Shown: positions 1 to 9,500 of the stretch, piece after piece
Layout: every line of letters begins with the position of its first letter
How positions within the stretch are numbered: the stretch's first letter is position 1
From: GCA-016699835 sp964543905
GTDB lineage: Bacteria; Planctomycetota; Phycisphaerae; Phycisphaerales; UBA1924
DNA: 64,000 bases
Direction of reading: 5' to 3'
NCBI GenBank assembly: GCA_964543905.1
Contig: CAZIZO010000004.1
Span: forward strand, 124,001-188,000
Notes under the pieces: generated by a model
The model's input: the letters and a program-made list of their open reading frames with translations, nothing else
Databases searched by the model: none
What the model was told of the DNA's origin: nothing
Position numbers and translations under genes: made by a program

Positions 1-788
1 AGATCGACGCCCATTTCCAGAAGTTGGGCCAGCATCCCCACCTCCGCGAGCCGGGCACCAAGGCCTTCGCCGACTACGCCAGCGTCCGCGACCTCCTCCC
101 CGCCTTCGTCCGGAGCGTCGAGTCCAACGCCGTGCACCCCGCCGACTCGCTCACCCTCCAGCGCCGAGTCCTCCAACTCGGCCAATCCGCGCGCGAGTTC
201 ATCGCCGCCGAGCAGGAGGCCGTCAGCCGAAAACTCCGAACCCTCATCATCGGGCTCACCATCGCCGCGCTCGCGATGATGAACATCACCGTCGTGGTCC
301 TGCTCCGCACCGCCCAGATGATCCTCCGACCCATCGACGATCTCGTCCAGGCCAGCCGTCGCCTCGGGCAGGAGCAATACAACCACCGCGTCCCCACCGA
401 CCAGCACGACGAGTTCGCCGAACTCGCCCACGCCTACAACCGCCTCGCCGACGAACTCGCCGCCAATGAGAAACGCAAGGTCGAGGCGATGCAGCACCTC
501 GCCGTCACCCTCAACCACGAACTCAACAACGTCCTCAACATCATCGACTTCCAACTCAGCCTCCTCGATCGCAAGAGCGCCGGCGATCCCACCCTCGCCA
601 AAATCTTCCGCGATATTCGTGAGAACCTGGCCCGCATCTCGTCCACCGTCGCCTCCCTCAAGAGCGTGCGACGCGTCGTGCTCACCGACTATCTCCCGGG
701 CGAGAAGATGATCGACCTCGCTCGCTCCCTGTCCCTCGACGATCTTCCCTCCCAGACCTCCAAGGTTTCGCAGCCGGCCAACCCATGA
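1..788 (+). CDS. HAMP-domain sensor kinase-like protein, partial, no ATPase domain
   Basis: The reading frame is open from base 3, so the 5' part lies outside the window. What remains is a short helical stretch, one transmembrane helix (about nt 240-310), a HAMP linker (about nt 315-460) and a HisKA-type dimerisation segment with an H-box-like VTLNHELNN around nt 507-530. In the family this His is the phospho-acceptor. The protein then stops at 786-788 after about 90 more residues. No N, G1 or G2 boxes of a HATPase_c domain are visible, and none lies in the following 300 bases. It may be phosphorylated in trans by another kinase, or be a signalling adaptor. The call is firm for HAMP and TM, moderate for HisKA. 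Confidence 0.7.
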   Translation, partial: IDAHFQKLGQHPHLREPGTKAFADYASVRDLLPAFVRSVESNAVHPADSLTLQRRVLQLGQSAREFIAAEQEAVSRKLRTLIIGLTIAALAMMNITVVVLLRTAQMILRPIDDLVQASRRLGQEQYNHRVPTDQHDEFAELAHAYNRLADELAANEKRKVEAMQHLAVTLNHELNNVLNIIDFQLSLLDRKSAGDPTLAKIFRDIRENLARISSTVASLKSVRRVVLTDYLPGEKMIDLARSLSLDDLPSQTSKVSQPANP

Positions 789-1102
789 GCCATCCGCCTC
801 GCTCTGCATGCATCCTTCTTGTGAACGGCCGCCCAGCCCGACTCGACTCAATGTGACAAACGGTTCGGATCCTCGGACATGCCTCCACGCCCCGTCCATC
901 CCCCCGCTCCCTCGCCCGCACCTCGCGCCCACGTCAACCTCGTGCCCCGCAGACTCGTCGCCGCCCACGTGGTCTCGCCCTTCCTCGTCTTGGCACCCCT
1001 CCCCGTCTCCTCGCTTCGATTGGACGTGGCGCCCGACTTGAACCCTCCCCGATCGCTCCGCCTTCACTCGAGCCTCCTCGCTCCACCCGAAAGGACGACA
1101 CC
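789..1102. other. Intergenic, no gene seen
   Basis: These 314 bases lie between the sensor fragment and resB. They are extremely C-rich. The open frames here have no plausible start or composition, and no hairpin with a T-run was seen. Confidence 0.5.
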
Positions 1103-2575
1103 ATGAAACCTTCCCTCGCCTGGCATTTCACGCCCTGGGGGCGGGCCATCCTCTGGCTCGGCAGCATCCAACTCGCCGTGCCCATCCTCATCTTCGTCGC
1201 CGCCGCCCTCGCCTGGGGAACCTACCTCGAATCCACGCAGAGCGCCAAGGTCGCCAAGGCCGTCGTCTACGGCTCCTCCTGGTTCATCACCGTCATGGCT
1301 CTTGTCTGTGTCAGCCTCGTCTTCGCCGTCCTCACCCGCTTCCCCTGGAAGAAAAAGCACGTCGGCTTCATCATCGTCCACGCCAGCCTCGTCACGATGA
1401 TCGCCGCTGGATTCTGGTCCCTCTTCGGCCGCGTCGAAGGCCGCATCGGGCTCATCGAAGGCCGATCCACCAGCACCATGGAACTCGACGAGGAAATCCT
1501 CGAACTCGTCGAACCCAACATGGGCAACTTCAAGGTCCTCGCCTCCATCCCCGCGCCGCACCATCCCGGCGAATACCCACTCGCCGACCTCACCGTCCGC
1601 GTCCTCGAACGCTGGAAAAACTCCGAAGAACACTTCGAAGTCCGCGACGACGGCGTCCAGCCCTACCGCGCCGTCGAAGTTGCCTTTACCCATGATGCCG
1701 AGAAAGGCTCCTGGGTCGGCGAAGAGACCAAGGGCGGGCCAGCCTTCCTCGAAGGCCTCGTCATCCGTCTCCTCCCCGCCGGCGCTCCCTTCAATCCCAA
1801 CTCCATCCCCCCCGGCAAGCCGCCCGAATCCCTCATCCTCTTCGGCCAGCCCCCCGCCCTCGAAGCCGTCTACATCGCGCCCGACGGGCTCCAAACCACC
1901 CTCCCCCCCACATCCACATTTCCGTGGAACCTCGATCTCGGTTCCCGCAAGGTCTGCATCCGCGCCCAGTTCACCCACGCCCAGCAAATCTCCCACTTTT
2001 CCCAGGCGCCCGACTCCGTCGAGCCCCGCCCCGCTCTCCTCGTCGCCCGCGGCGCCGAGCGGGAGCCCTTCGCCATCGCCTGGAAGTCCATGGCCCCCCT
2101 CGCCACCGGAGATCGCATGCTCGTCCTCCGCTTCGGGCCTCGCACCGTCCAACTCCCCTTCTCCATCCGTCTCGACAAGTTCACCAAAGTCGACTACCCC
2201 GGCACCGAAATGGCCATGGCCTACGAGTCCGACGTCACCGTCACCCGACCCAACCAGCCCGAGGAGACCTTCAAAATCCACATGAACAGCCCGCTCGAGT
2301 TCCGCGATTGGAAGGTCTACCAGTCCGGCTTCATGGGCACCAACGTCTCCATCTTCAGCGTCATGAAAGACCCCGGGCTCACCCTCACGTACCTCTCGTC
2401 CATCACCCTCTGCATCGGAATCCTCATCACCTTCTACAGCCGGCGTTTGAGTTGGGGGCACCCGGGTATTCCCGCCCCCTTCGCGCCGATGGAGTTGAAC
2501 CATGCCGCGCCTCCTGCTGACCCTCGTGTCGCTCCTCTTCCTCTTGCCCATGACCCGGGCCGAGGTCCCCGCTGA
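1103..2575 (+). CDS. resB: Cytochrome c biogenesis protein ResB (System II)
   Basis: 490 aa. In System II maturation ResB works with CcsA to move haem across the membrane and ligate it to apocytochrome c. Three N-terminal membrane helices (about residues 15-37, 52-75, 85-106) are followed by a long periplasmic region. A fourth helix sits near the C-terminus (about 425-447). This is the ResB arrangement, and the motif KKHVGFIIVHASL is typical of its third helix. The ATG at 1103 follows AAAGGACGACACC, an acceptable ribosome site. The gene overlaps the following ccsA by 74 bases in another frame, so the two are surely cotranscribed and probably translationally coupled. ResA and CcdA partners are not in view. 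Confidence 0.9.
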   Translation: MKPSLAWHFTPWGRAILWLGSIQLAVPILIFVAAALAWGTYLESTQSAKVAKAVVYGSSWFITVMALVCVSLVFAVLTRFPWKKKHVGFIIVHASLVTMIAAGFWSLFGRVEGRIGLIEGRSTSTMELDEEILELVEPNMGNFKVLASIPAPHHPGEYPLADLTVRVLERWKNSEEHFEVRDDGVQPYRAVEVAFTHDAEKGSWVGEETKGGPAFLEGLVIRLLPAGAPFNPNSIPPGKPPESLILFGQPPALEAVYIAPDGLQTTLPPTSTFPWNLDLGSRKVCIRAQFTHAQQISHFSQAPDSVEPRPALLVARGAEREPFAIAWKSMAPLATGDRMLVLRFGPRTVQLPFSIRLDKFTKVDYPGTEMAMAYESDVTVTRPNQPEETFKIHMNSPLEFRDWKVYQSGFMGTNVSIFSVMKDPGLTLTYLSSITLCIGILITFYSRRLSWGHPGIPAPFAPMELNHAAPPADPRVAPLPLAHDPGRGPR

Positions 2576-4223
2576 GCCCTGGATGGAGCAACTCGGCTCC
2601 ATCCCCATCCAGGACGGCGGCCGTGTCATGCCCCTCGACACCTTCGCCCGAAACCTCGCCGCTCAACTCACCGGTCGCACCAGTTGGGCCCCGGGAAAGG
2701 GCCCCGACGCCTTCTCCGGCAAGCACCACATCGTCCTCTTCTGCGACCTCCTCTTCCAGCCCATGCAGGTCGTCCACAAGACCCTCCTCACTATCGAGAG
2801 CAGGCCCTTCAAGTCCAAGGTCGGCCTCGACCCCGCTCGACGCTTCTTCGCCCCAAACGAGATCACCGGAAACCAGGCCATCGAGAAGATCCTCCTCGAG
2901 TACCAGCAAGCCAAGGCAAAGAACGCCAACCACTCGCCCACGCGCGACCAACGCGTCGCCCTCGACCTGCAAGGCGCCATCAAGCGACTCTCCGACTTCC
3001 TCGATGGCAACCCGCTCCCCGTTGTCCCCAAGCCCGGCCAGCGCGAGTTCCTCCGCGCCGGGCCCATGCGCGGTGACCCCGGCACCCAGCCCGTCTGCGC
3101 CGCCTGGTCCTCCCTCGCCGCCGCCTACTTCGACAAGGCCGACCTCACCGCCCCGGTCCAGAATCTCCTCGACGCCATCCACGCCTCCGGACAACTCGAT
3201 GAGGCCTCCGCCAAGGCCCTTCGCCTCGAGACCTTCTACAACCACCATCGCCCCTGGCGCATGGCCACCTACGCCTACGCCCTCTCCCTCATCCTCTTCG
3301 GCCTCTCCCGCCTCTTCGCCCCCAAAGTCCTCGTGCCCCTCGCCCTCCTCGCCGCCCTCTGGGGCGTCGCCGAGCAATCTCTGGGCCTCTCGCTCCGCGT
3401 CCTGATCCTCGCCCGCGCGCCCGTCAGCAACACCTACGAGGCCCTCCTCTGGATGGGCCTCGTCGCCATCCTCCTCGGCCTCGTCGCCCAACTCATCAAC
3501 CGCAAGGCCTGGTACCTCTTCGCCGGCGTCGCCGTCGCCGAACTCTGCGTCCTCTTCTCCGCCCTCGTCCCCCTCGAAAGCCGAACCACCACCCTCCCCG
3601 CGGTCCTCCGCAGCAACTACTGGCTCATCGTCCACGTCCTCACCATCGTCGCCAGTTACGGCATCCTCGCCGTCGCCTCACTTCTGGGGCACATCTACCT
3701 CGCCAAGGAGGTCCTCTTCGCCCGAAAAGCCTCCACCTCCACGCCGCCCCCTCACACCTCCCACCCCCTCATCGTCCAGACCTACCGCTCCATCCAGATC
3801 GGGCTCTTCCTCCTCACCGCCGGCACCATCCTCGGCGGCGTCTGGGCCGCCGACTCCTGGGGTCGCTTCTGGGGATGGGACCCGAAGGAAACCTGGGCCC
3901 TCATCAGCATCATCGTCTACTTCGCCGTCCTCCACGCTCGATACATCCGCTGGCTCCGCGACTTCGGCCTCGCCGCCTCCGCCGTCATCGGCTTCGCCCT
4001 CATCGTCTGGACCTTCTACGGCGTCAACTACCTCATGGCCTCCGGGCTCCACTCCTACGGCTTCGGTAGTGGGGGGGGCACCTGGGTCGCCCTCTGGGCC
4101 ATCGCCGAAGCCATCTTCATCATCGCCTGCAAGGTCCGCCACCGCTCCCTCGCTTCGAACGGACCTGCACCCCAAGCGCCCGCCACCTCACCCGACCCGG
4201 CGAGCCTCGCCCCCACCCACTAA
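2502..4223 (+). CDS. ccsA: Cytochrome c biogenesis protein CcsA/ResC (System II)
   Basis: 573 aa. CcsA is the haem-handling subunit of System II. A hydrophobic N-terminal segment (residues 3-19) precedes about 220 residues likely on the periplasmic side, then a multi-helix membrane domain. The tryptophan-rich WWD motif is clear (WGRFWGWDPKETWAL, about residues 453-467), with conserved His in IVHVLTI and AVLHARY that ligate haem in the family. The start at 2502 is chosen because it gives a signal-like N-terminus and has GGAG upstream. A later Met (2550) would still overlap resB. The long N-terminal extension is unlike short Gram-positive ResC and resembles proteins of Bacteroidetes and Planctomycetes. 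Confidence 0.92.
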   Translation: MPRLLLTLVSLLFLLPMTRAEVPAEPWMEQLGSIPIQDGGRVMPLDTFARNLAAQLTGRTSWAPGKGPDAFSGKHHIVLFCDLLFQPMQVVHKTLLTIESRPFKSKVGLDPARRFFAPNEITGNQAIEKILLEYQQAKAKNANHSPTRDQRVALDLQGAIKRLSDFLDGNPLPVVPKPGQREFLRAGPMRGDPGTQPVCAAWSSLAAAYFDKADLTAPVQNLLDAIHASGQLDEASAKALRLETFYNHHRPWRMATYAYALSLILFGLSRLFAPKVLVPLALLAALWGVAEQSLGLSLRVLILARAPVSNTYEALLWMGLVAILLGLVAQLINRKAWYLFAGVAVAELCVLFSALVPLESRTTTLPAVLRSNYWLIVHVLTIVASYGILAVASLLGHIYLAKEVLFARKASTSTPPPHTSHPLIVQTYRSIQIGLFLLTAGTILGGVWAADSWGRFWGWDPKETWALISIIVYFAVLHARYIRWLRDFGLAASAVIGFALIVWTFYGVNYLMASGLHSYGFGSGGGTWVALWAIAEAIFIIACKVRHRSLASNGPAPQAPATSPDPASLAPTH

Positions 4224-4243
4224 GTTACTCTCCACAAGCACCG

Positions 4244-4265
4244 CCCGCGCACGCCGTAGCGCGGG
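4244..4265. other. GC-rich hairpin between convergent genes
   Basis: CCCGCGC at 4244-4250 pairs with GCGCGGG at 4259-4265. It lies between the convergent ccsA and dockerin-protein genes. There is no T-run on either strand, so a terminator role is uncertain. Confidence 0.25.
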
Positions 4266-4337
4266 TCTCGAATCCCGGGGCGGTCTCGTCCCGTCGGGCG
4301 CCGTTCTGGGCCACCCTCGCGCCGCCGCGACCGTCCT

Positions 4338-5384
4338 TCATCCTCGCTCATACGCCTCGAGATACACCAAGAGGTCGTCGATCGTCACCCCGCAGTCGTC
4401 CGTCACGTCCCCCTCCAGAACCCCGTCCGAATACCACTGCAAGTACTGCAGCAGATCGTCGATCGTCACCCCTCCGTCCCCGTTCACGTCCGCCAGCCGC
4501 CCGATGTTCACCACGAACTCCATCTTCGGCTCGGCCTGCAACGCCACCGCGATCGCGTTCTCCTTCGTGTACATCTCCGGATAGATCACCTCGCCCGTCC
4601 CCCCGCCTGGACCCCCCTGCGCCGGCGCCAAGGATGTCACCATGAACATCAGCCTTCCTTGCTGCAACCCACGCTGGATGTAGCGTCGCGATCCCGTCGA
4701 GCACAAGTCCACCCGGAACGTCAACTCCGTCACCGCCGGGATCAACTCGCCCGGCACCACGCTCTCCGTCTGCCCAATCGCCATCGGATACGCCTCGAAG
4801 CGCTCCCGAACCTGCCGCGAGATGTCCCGCACCACCTGCCCTTCCGCGTCCACCTCCGCGGCATAGCAGTTCCGCGTCCCCTCCTGCGGGAATCCGCCCA
4901 CCTGACTGAACGCGCTGAACTCGTTGAACGTCAGCGCCGTGTAGTTGTTCCGATACCCCACCCCGAACACCTCCACCGGCTTCCCCGCATCCCCATCCGG
5001 CGTCTGCGTCGGATCGCCGTCCGCGTACAGCGTCGTCACCGAATCCCACGTCGCGTCATACCGCGCCTGCCCGCCTATGCCCACCGTCGCTCGGAGCGTC
5101 AGGCTCCGCACCCGATACGTGTCCAGCGGCAGCCCCGGCGTCACGATCCCCGACGTGTCAAATCCCAGCAGAAACTGCCCGTCCCGATCGTCAAACCCCG
5201 TGATCAGGATCGCGCCGAACAACTTCCCCAGCGGCTCATTGCCCGGCGTGCTGTTGAACGGGTACATCCACCGATCCAACGTCGGCCTTGCATAACTCCC
5301 CTCCACCACTTGCCCAAACACCGGCGACCACGCCGCGATCACACACCCCATCGCGCTCGCCCGCGTTGCTCGCGAAATCTTCAT
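4338..5384 (-). CDS. Secreted GC-type dockerin-anchored protein
   Basis: 348 aa, exported: a basic N-terminus (MKISRATRAS) is followed by a hydrophobic stretch ending near VFGQ. The body is of unknown function and rich in beta-type sequence. The C-terminal 55 residues carry two calcium-loop repeats, DVNGDGGVTIDDLL and DVTDDCGVTIDDLL. This is the signature of GC-type dockerin tails common in Phycisphaerales, thought to anchor proteins at or outside the cell surface. The start at 5384 has AGGAG eight bases upstream; a longer frame to 5411 lacks that support. The same tail occurs in the gene at 13924. Confidence 0.8.
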   Translation of the reverse strand: MKISRATRASAMGCVIAAWSPVFGQVVEGSYARPTLDRWMYPFNSTPGNEPLGKLFGAILITGFDDRDGQFLLGFDTSGIVTPGLPLDTYRVRSLTLRATVGIGGQARYDATWDSVTTLYADGDPTQTPDGDAGKPVEVFGVGYRNNYTALTFNEFSAFSQVGGFPQEGTRNCYAAEVDAEGQVVRDISRQVRERFEAYPMAIGQTESVVPGELIPAVTELTFRVDLCSTGSRRYIQRGLQQGRLMFMVTSLAPAQGGPGGGTGEVIYPEMYTKENAIAVALQAEPKMEFVVNIGRLADVNGDGGVTIDDLLQYLQWYSDGVLEGDVTDDCGVTIDDLLVYLEAYERG

Positions 5385-5458
5385 ACCTTTCTCCTTTCCC
5401 TGTCCCGCCAAGGGCCTTCCTGGCGCTTCTCTTTCCGAGGATTATTCCTCGGCAAAAC

Positions 5459-5487
5459 TTGCCCTTCCCTCAATAGCAGAGTATAGT
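5459..5487 (+). promoter_or_regulatory. Candidate sigma-70 type promoter
   Basis: TTGCCC (5459-5464) and TATAGT (5482-5487) are separated by exactly 17 bases in a locally AT-rich stretch, 87 bases upstream of the pseudopilin-like gene at 5574. No other promoter in the window looks as close to the vegetative consensus. Confidence 0.45.
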
Positions 5488-5573
5488 ATCACAAAGTCAA
5501 CAAATGGCGCTTTCGGGCGCTTCTGGGATGGGCCGGATCGCCGAAAGCGCCGAACCTCACACAGGGGGTTCCC

Positions 5574-6521
5574 ATGTTTGGCACAGTCCCCGTTTCCCGC
5601 CAAGCCCTCCTCTCCGCTGGCTGGTCCGTTCCTCCACGTCCGCAGACCGCGCGACGCCTCCCCGCCGCCTTCACCCTCATCGAACTCCTCGTCGTCATCG
5701 GGCTGATCGGCCTCCTGATCGCCATCATGCTCCCCGCCCTCGGGAAGGCCCGCGCCTCCGCGCGACAGACCCGCGAGATGGCCAGTGCTCACCAACTCAT
5801 GGCCGCCTTCAACCTCTACTCCTACGAGGCCCGCGATCGCATCCTCCCGGGTTACCCCCCCGAGGCTTGGATCAACGGCTCCATGCCCGTCTACAACAAC
5901 GAGGGCGCTCGCCTCTACGGCCACGAGGCCCAACGCTACCCCTGGCGCCTCCTGTCCCACTTCAGCGGCGACTTCCGTGCCCTCTACGATGATCCTCGTG
6001 TCCTCAAAGATGTGCGGGACAACGCCGACGCCTACCTCGCCGTCGGCGTCAACCTCGACTACGTCGTCAGCCTCTTTCCCGCGCTCGGCATGAACGTCGC
6101 GTTCGTCGGCGGCACCGACCACCTCCAGGAGTTCGACCCCGTCTTCCAACGCCTCTTCGGCCGCGTCCATCTCTCCTCCATGGACCAGGCCCTCCGCCCC
6201 TCCAGACTCATCACCTTCATCTCCGCTCGCGCCGAACTCCAGCCCCTCGCCCCCATGCTCGGCCGACCCGAGGGCTTCTTCCGTGTCGACCCCCCATACT
6301 TCGCTCCCTCCCGTCCTCGCCAGTGGGACCACGCCTACGACCGCTTCTCGCCCACCCCGGGCCTCAACTCCGGCTTCGTCTCCCTCCGCCACGCCGGCAA
6401 GGCCGTCGCCGCTCAACTCGACTCCCACGTCGAAGTCCTCGGCTGGGACGACGTCAACGACATGCGGCGCTGGGCCGATCAGGCCGATCGCCCCGATTGG
6501 ACCATCGGCGCACGCCGCTGA
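5574..6521 (+). CDS. Prepilin-type N-terminal cleavage/methylation domain protein
   Basis: 315 aa. Near residues 32-50 it carries the class III (type IV prepilin) signal FTLIELLVVIGLIGLL followed by a long hydrophobic helix, as in type II secretion pseudopilins. The Glu at +5 of the mature protein is present. The residue before the cleaved Phe is Ala rather than the usual Gly. The C-terminus has SLRHAGKAVAAQLDSHVEVL, like the H-x-DG-type ends of planctomycete pseudopilin-like proteins. It has its own likely promoter and stands alone between two minus-strand genes. No type II secretion gene is adjacent; a GspE-like ATPase lies at 33209. Exact role unknown. Confidence 0.85.
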   Translation: MFGTVPVSRQALLSAGWSVPPRPQTARRLPAAFTLIELLVVIGLIGLLIAIMLPALGKARASARQTREMASAHQLMAAFNLYSYEARDRILPGYPPEAWINGSMPVYNNEGARLYGHEAQRYPWRLLSHFSGDFRALYDDPRVLKDVRDNADAYLAVGVNLDYVVSLFPALGMNVAFVGGTDHLQEFDPVFQRLFGRVHLSSMDQALRPSRLITFISARAELQPLAPMLGRPEGFFRVDPPYFAPSRPRQWDHAYDRFSPTPGLNSGFVSLRHAGKAVAAQLDSHVEVLGWDDVNDMRRWADQADRPDWTIGARR

Positions 6522-6575
6522 GCCCGCCTTCCTCCATGCCCCCACGCGAGGGCGATTCCCGCTCCGGGGCCGCCC

Positions 6576-9500
6576 TCATTTTCGTGGGAAGACGCCCCTC
6601 TCCACCTTCTCGCTCGCCTCGTTCACCAGCGTCCGCGTGCTGTCGCGCAGCGTGCTCCCCTCCCGTTCGAGCAACCCTCGCGCCTCCGCCAGCGCCGCCC
6701 GCGCCTCCTCACCACGCCCGCGGGCCTGCTCGATCATCGCCCGGATCGCCGCGTTCGCCGCCTTCTTGCTCCCCGTGGCCCGCTCCGCCAGTTCGTCCGA
6801 TCGCGCCAGGTTCGAGAGCCCAACGTCGTACGCGCCCGCCCGGTACGCCGCCAGGCCCACCGTGTTCAGGACCGCCCAGTTCTCCGCCAGCACCTCCGCC
6901 GCTCCGAGCGCTCGATCCAGCGCCTCGGCATACTGCTCCCGTGTCCGCGACGGTTGGACCACAACCTCCCACGCCCGGCTGTTCAACGTCGGCGCATGCA
7001 CCCCGACCCGCCGCGCCAACTCGATCGCGTCCTCCACATCCCCCGCCTCCAGCCCGGTCCGCCCGCGAAGCCGCGCCTCCACCTCGTCCACGCGCTTCGC
7101 GCCCTCCATCCCCCACCGAGCCAGCGACGCCGCACGCGCCCAGCGCGTTCGGTCTCGCATCTCCTCCTCGTTCGGTTGATCCAGGTCCAGCGTCAGCGTG
7201 TCCCGCGTGCTCACCAGCGTCACCCGACGATCATCCGTCGAGAACCCCACATCCAGCACGGGCGACCCCATGAAGTCGAACGTCGCGATCGCCGGCGTCT
7301 CCCTCAGCGTCGCGTCCCACAGGTGCAACTTCACGTTCTGCGACGCGCCCCACAGCCGACGTCCCCCGCGATCCCATCCCAGCGCCCGGACCGGCGTCGA
7401 CGCCCCCCGCAGCGCCCCCACACGTCGCCACGCCCCAACCTCCCACACGTCCACGCCCCCCGTCACGCCCACCGCCAACGTCCTCCCATCCTCGCCAAAC
7501 TCGCCGCACATCACGCCCCCCTCCACGTCCGCCACATGCTCCTGCTCACCCGTCTCCAGCCTCCACACGCGGAACTCACCCCGCCCCCCCCCCGCGATCG
7601 CGGCCCCCGTCCGTCGCGCCCGCGCGTCCGTCGCGCCCACCACCCGCCCCGCCCGCACGCTCGCCGTCACACCCACCGCCGGCCCGCGCAATCCCTCAAA
7701 GACCCGCGCCGGCTCCTCCTCCTGCTCCATGTCCATCACCGCGACCAATCCCGAGTCGTACCCCACCACCAGCCATCGATCCTCCTTCCATGACAGCGAC
7801 ACCACCTCGTCCGCTTCTCTCGCCGACGCCCTTGTTTCCAACGTCCGCCCGTCCAGCGCGTCGAGCACCAGCACCCGACCACCCACCCCATCCGCCGCGA
7901 CCCGTCGCCCATCCGGCGACACGCCGACCGCGTAGTGCGCCGCGATCCCCAGCGCTCGCCGCCATCGCACTCGTCCCGTCGCCCCTTCCATGCACGACAC
8001 CGTCCCCCAGTCCGATCTCACCACCACCGATCCGTCCTCCGTGCAGTCCGCCCCGTACGACGTCACCGTCCACACCGGCGTCCGTGACACCACCCCCGCC
8101 GACCTCGGGTCAAAAAGCCGCGTCCCCGCCTTCATGCCCAGGTTCACCATCACCCGCCCGTCCAGAGGCGAAACCGCCAGCGAACCCGCCGGCAGCACCG
8201 TCCCCGCGTTCGCCCGCACCAGCGCCGTAGACACCACGTCCAGCGTCTCCCCATCCCGTATGTTCAACACCGCCGGCGCGTTCAGATCAAAGATCGCCTG
8301 CCCGTCCGCTCGAAACACCACCCCCGGCGAACTCCACGTAAAGGACAGCGTCGTCGCAAACGTCCCGCGAGTCTCCCCCGTCCGCGCGTCCACGATGTGC
8401 GCCACCGCCGTGCCGTCGCCACCCCGAATCACCGCCGCACGCCTCGAGTCCGCGCTGAACGATTGAAACTGCCCCTGCGTTCGCCACAACTCCCGCCGCG
8501 TCTCCACCTCATACACCCGATCCCCCGCCGCCAGCATCTTCCCGTCCGCCGAGAAGCACGGCGGCGGCAGATAACACACCGCCTCCAACAGCACCTCATC
8601 CTCCCCCGTCCTCGCGTCCAGCACCAGCACCCGTCGCTGCACGTCCGTCGATAACGCCAACCGTCGGCCCGTCGGGTCCACCCCCAGCCCCGGCCCCGCG
8701 ATCACGTCCCGCCGCTCCCACTCGACCGCCCCGCTCCGCATCGATCGGCATTGCAGACCGCCATCCGACCACAGCAGCACCACCCGCTCCCCGTCGGGCA
8801 ACGGCACCACCCGCAACCCGTCGTTCACCCGCGCCCCGATCGTTCCCACCTCCCTCCCCGATCGCGCCGACGCGAACGTGATCGTCTGCGACCCTCGGTC
8901 CCACGTCCACGCGATCACGTCGCTCGCCGTCGTTCCCATCGCCCACTCGCCCGCGCCCTCGATCTTCAGGTCCTCCGTGCTCGGGTCCGCCATCCGCCGG
9001 ATCATCCTCCATTCCCAGTCCCGCAGCGCCTCGGGCGCCTCTCCCAGATAGCCCATCGCTCCCTGCCCGTCCTGACGCTGGATCGCGGCCAGCGCCGCCG
9101 CGAGGCTGGTCCGGTACGTCTGGCGCTCCGCACGCTCCCGCTCCAGCACCGCGATCTCACGCTGCACCGACGCGCGCCGCGCGATCGACGCCACCGCCAC
9201 CAGCCCGACCAGCAACGCGACAAACGTCGCCACCACCCCGCCCACCAGCACCCGATTGCGCTTCGCGAACTTCCGCAACTGGTAGAACGTGCTCGCCGGC
9301 CTCGCCACGATGGGCTCATCCTGCAGGTGCCGTCGGAGGTCCGCCGCAAACTCCGCCGCCGTCGCATATCGACGCGACCGATCCTTCTCGAGCGCCTTCG
9401 TCACGATCGTCTCGATATCCCGATCAAACCGCGTCGTCGGGCCTGCCTCCGACCCTCCCCTCCCCGTCGCTCGCGATGACAGCCGCGACGGCTCTTCCTC

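Noticed and set aside
1064..2641. A minus-strand frame of about 525 codons
   Set aside because: Antisense to resB with a Gly/Asp/Glu-rich product.
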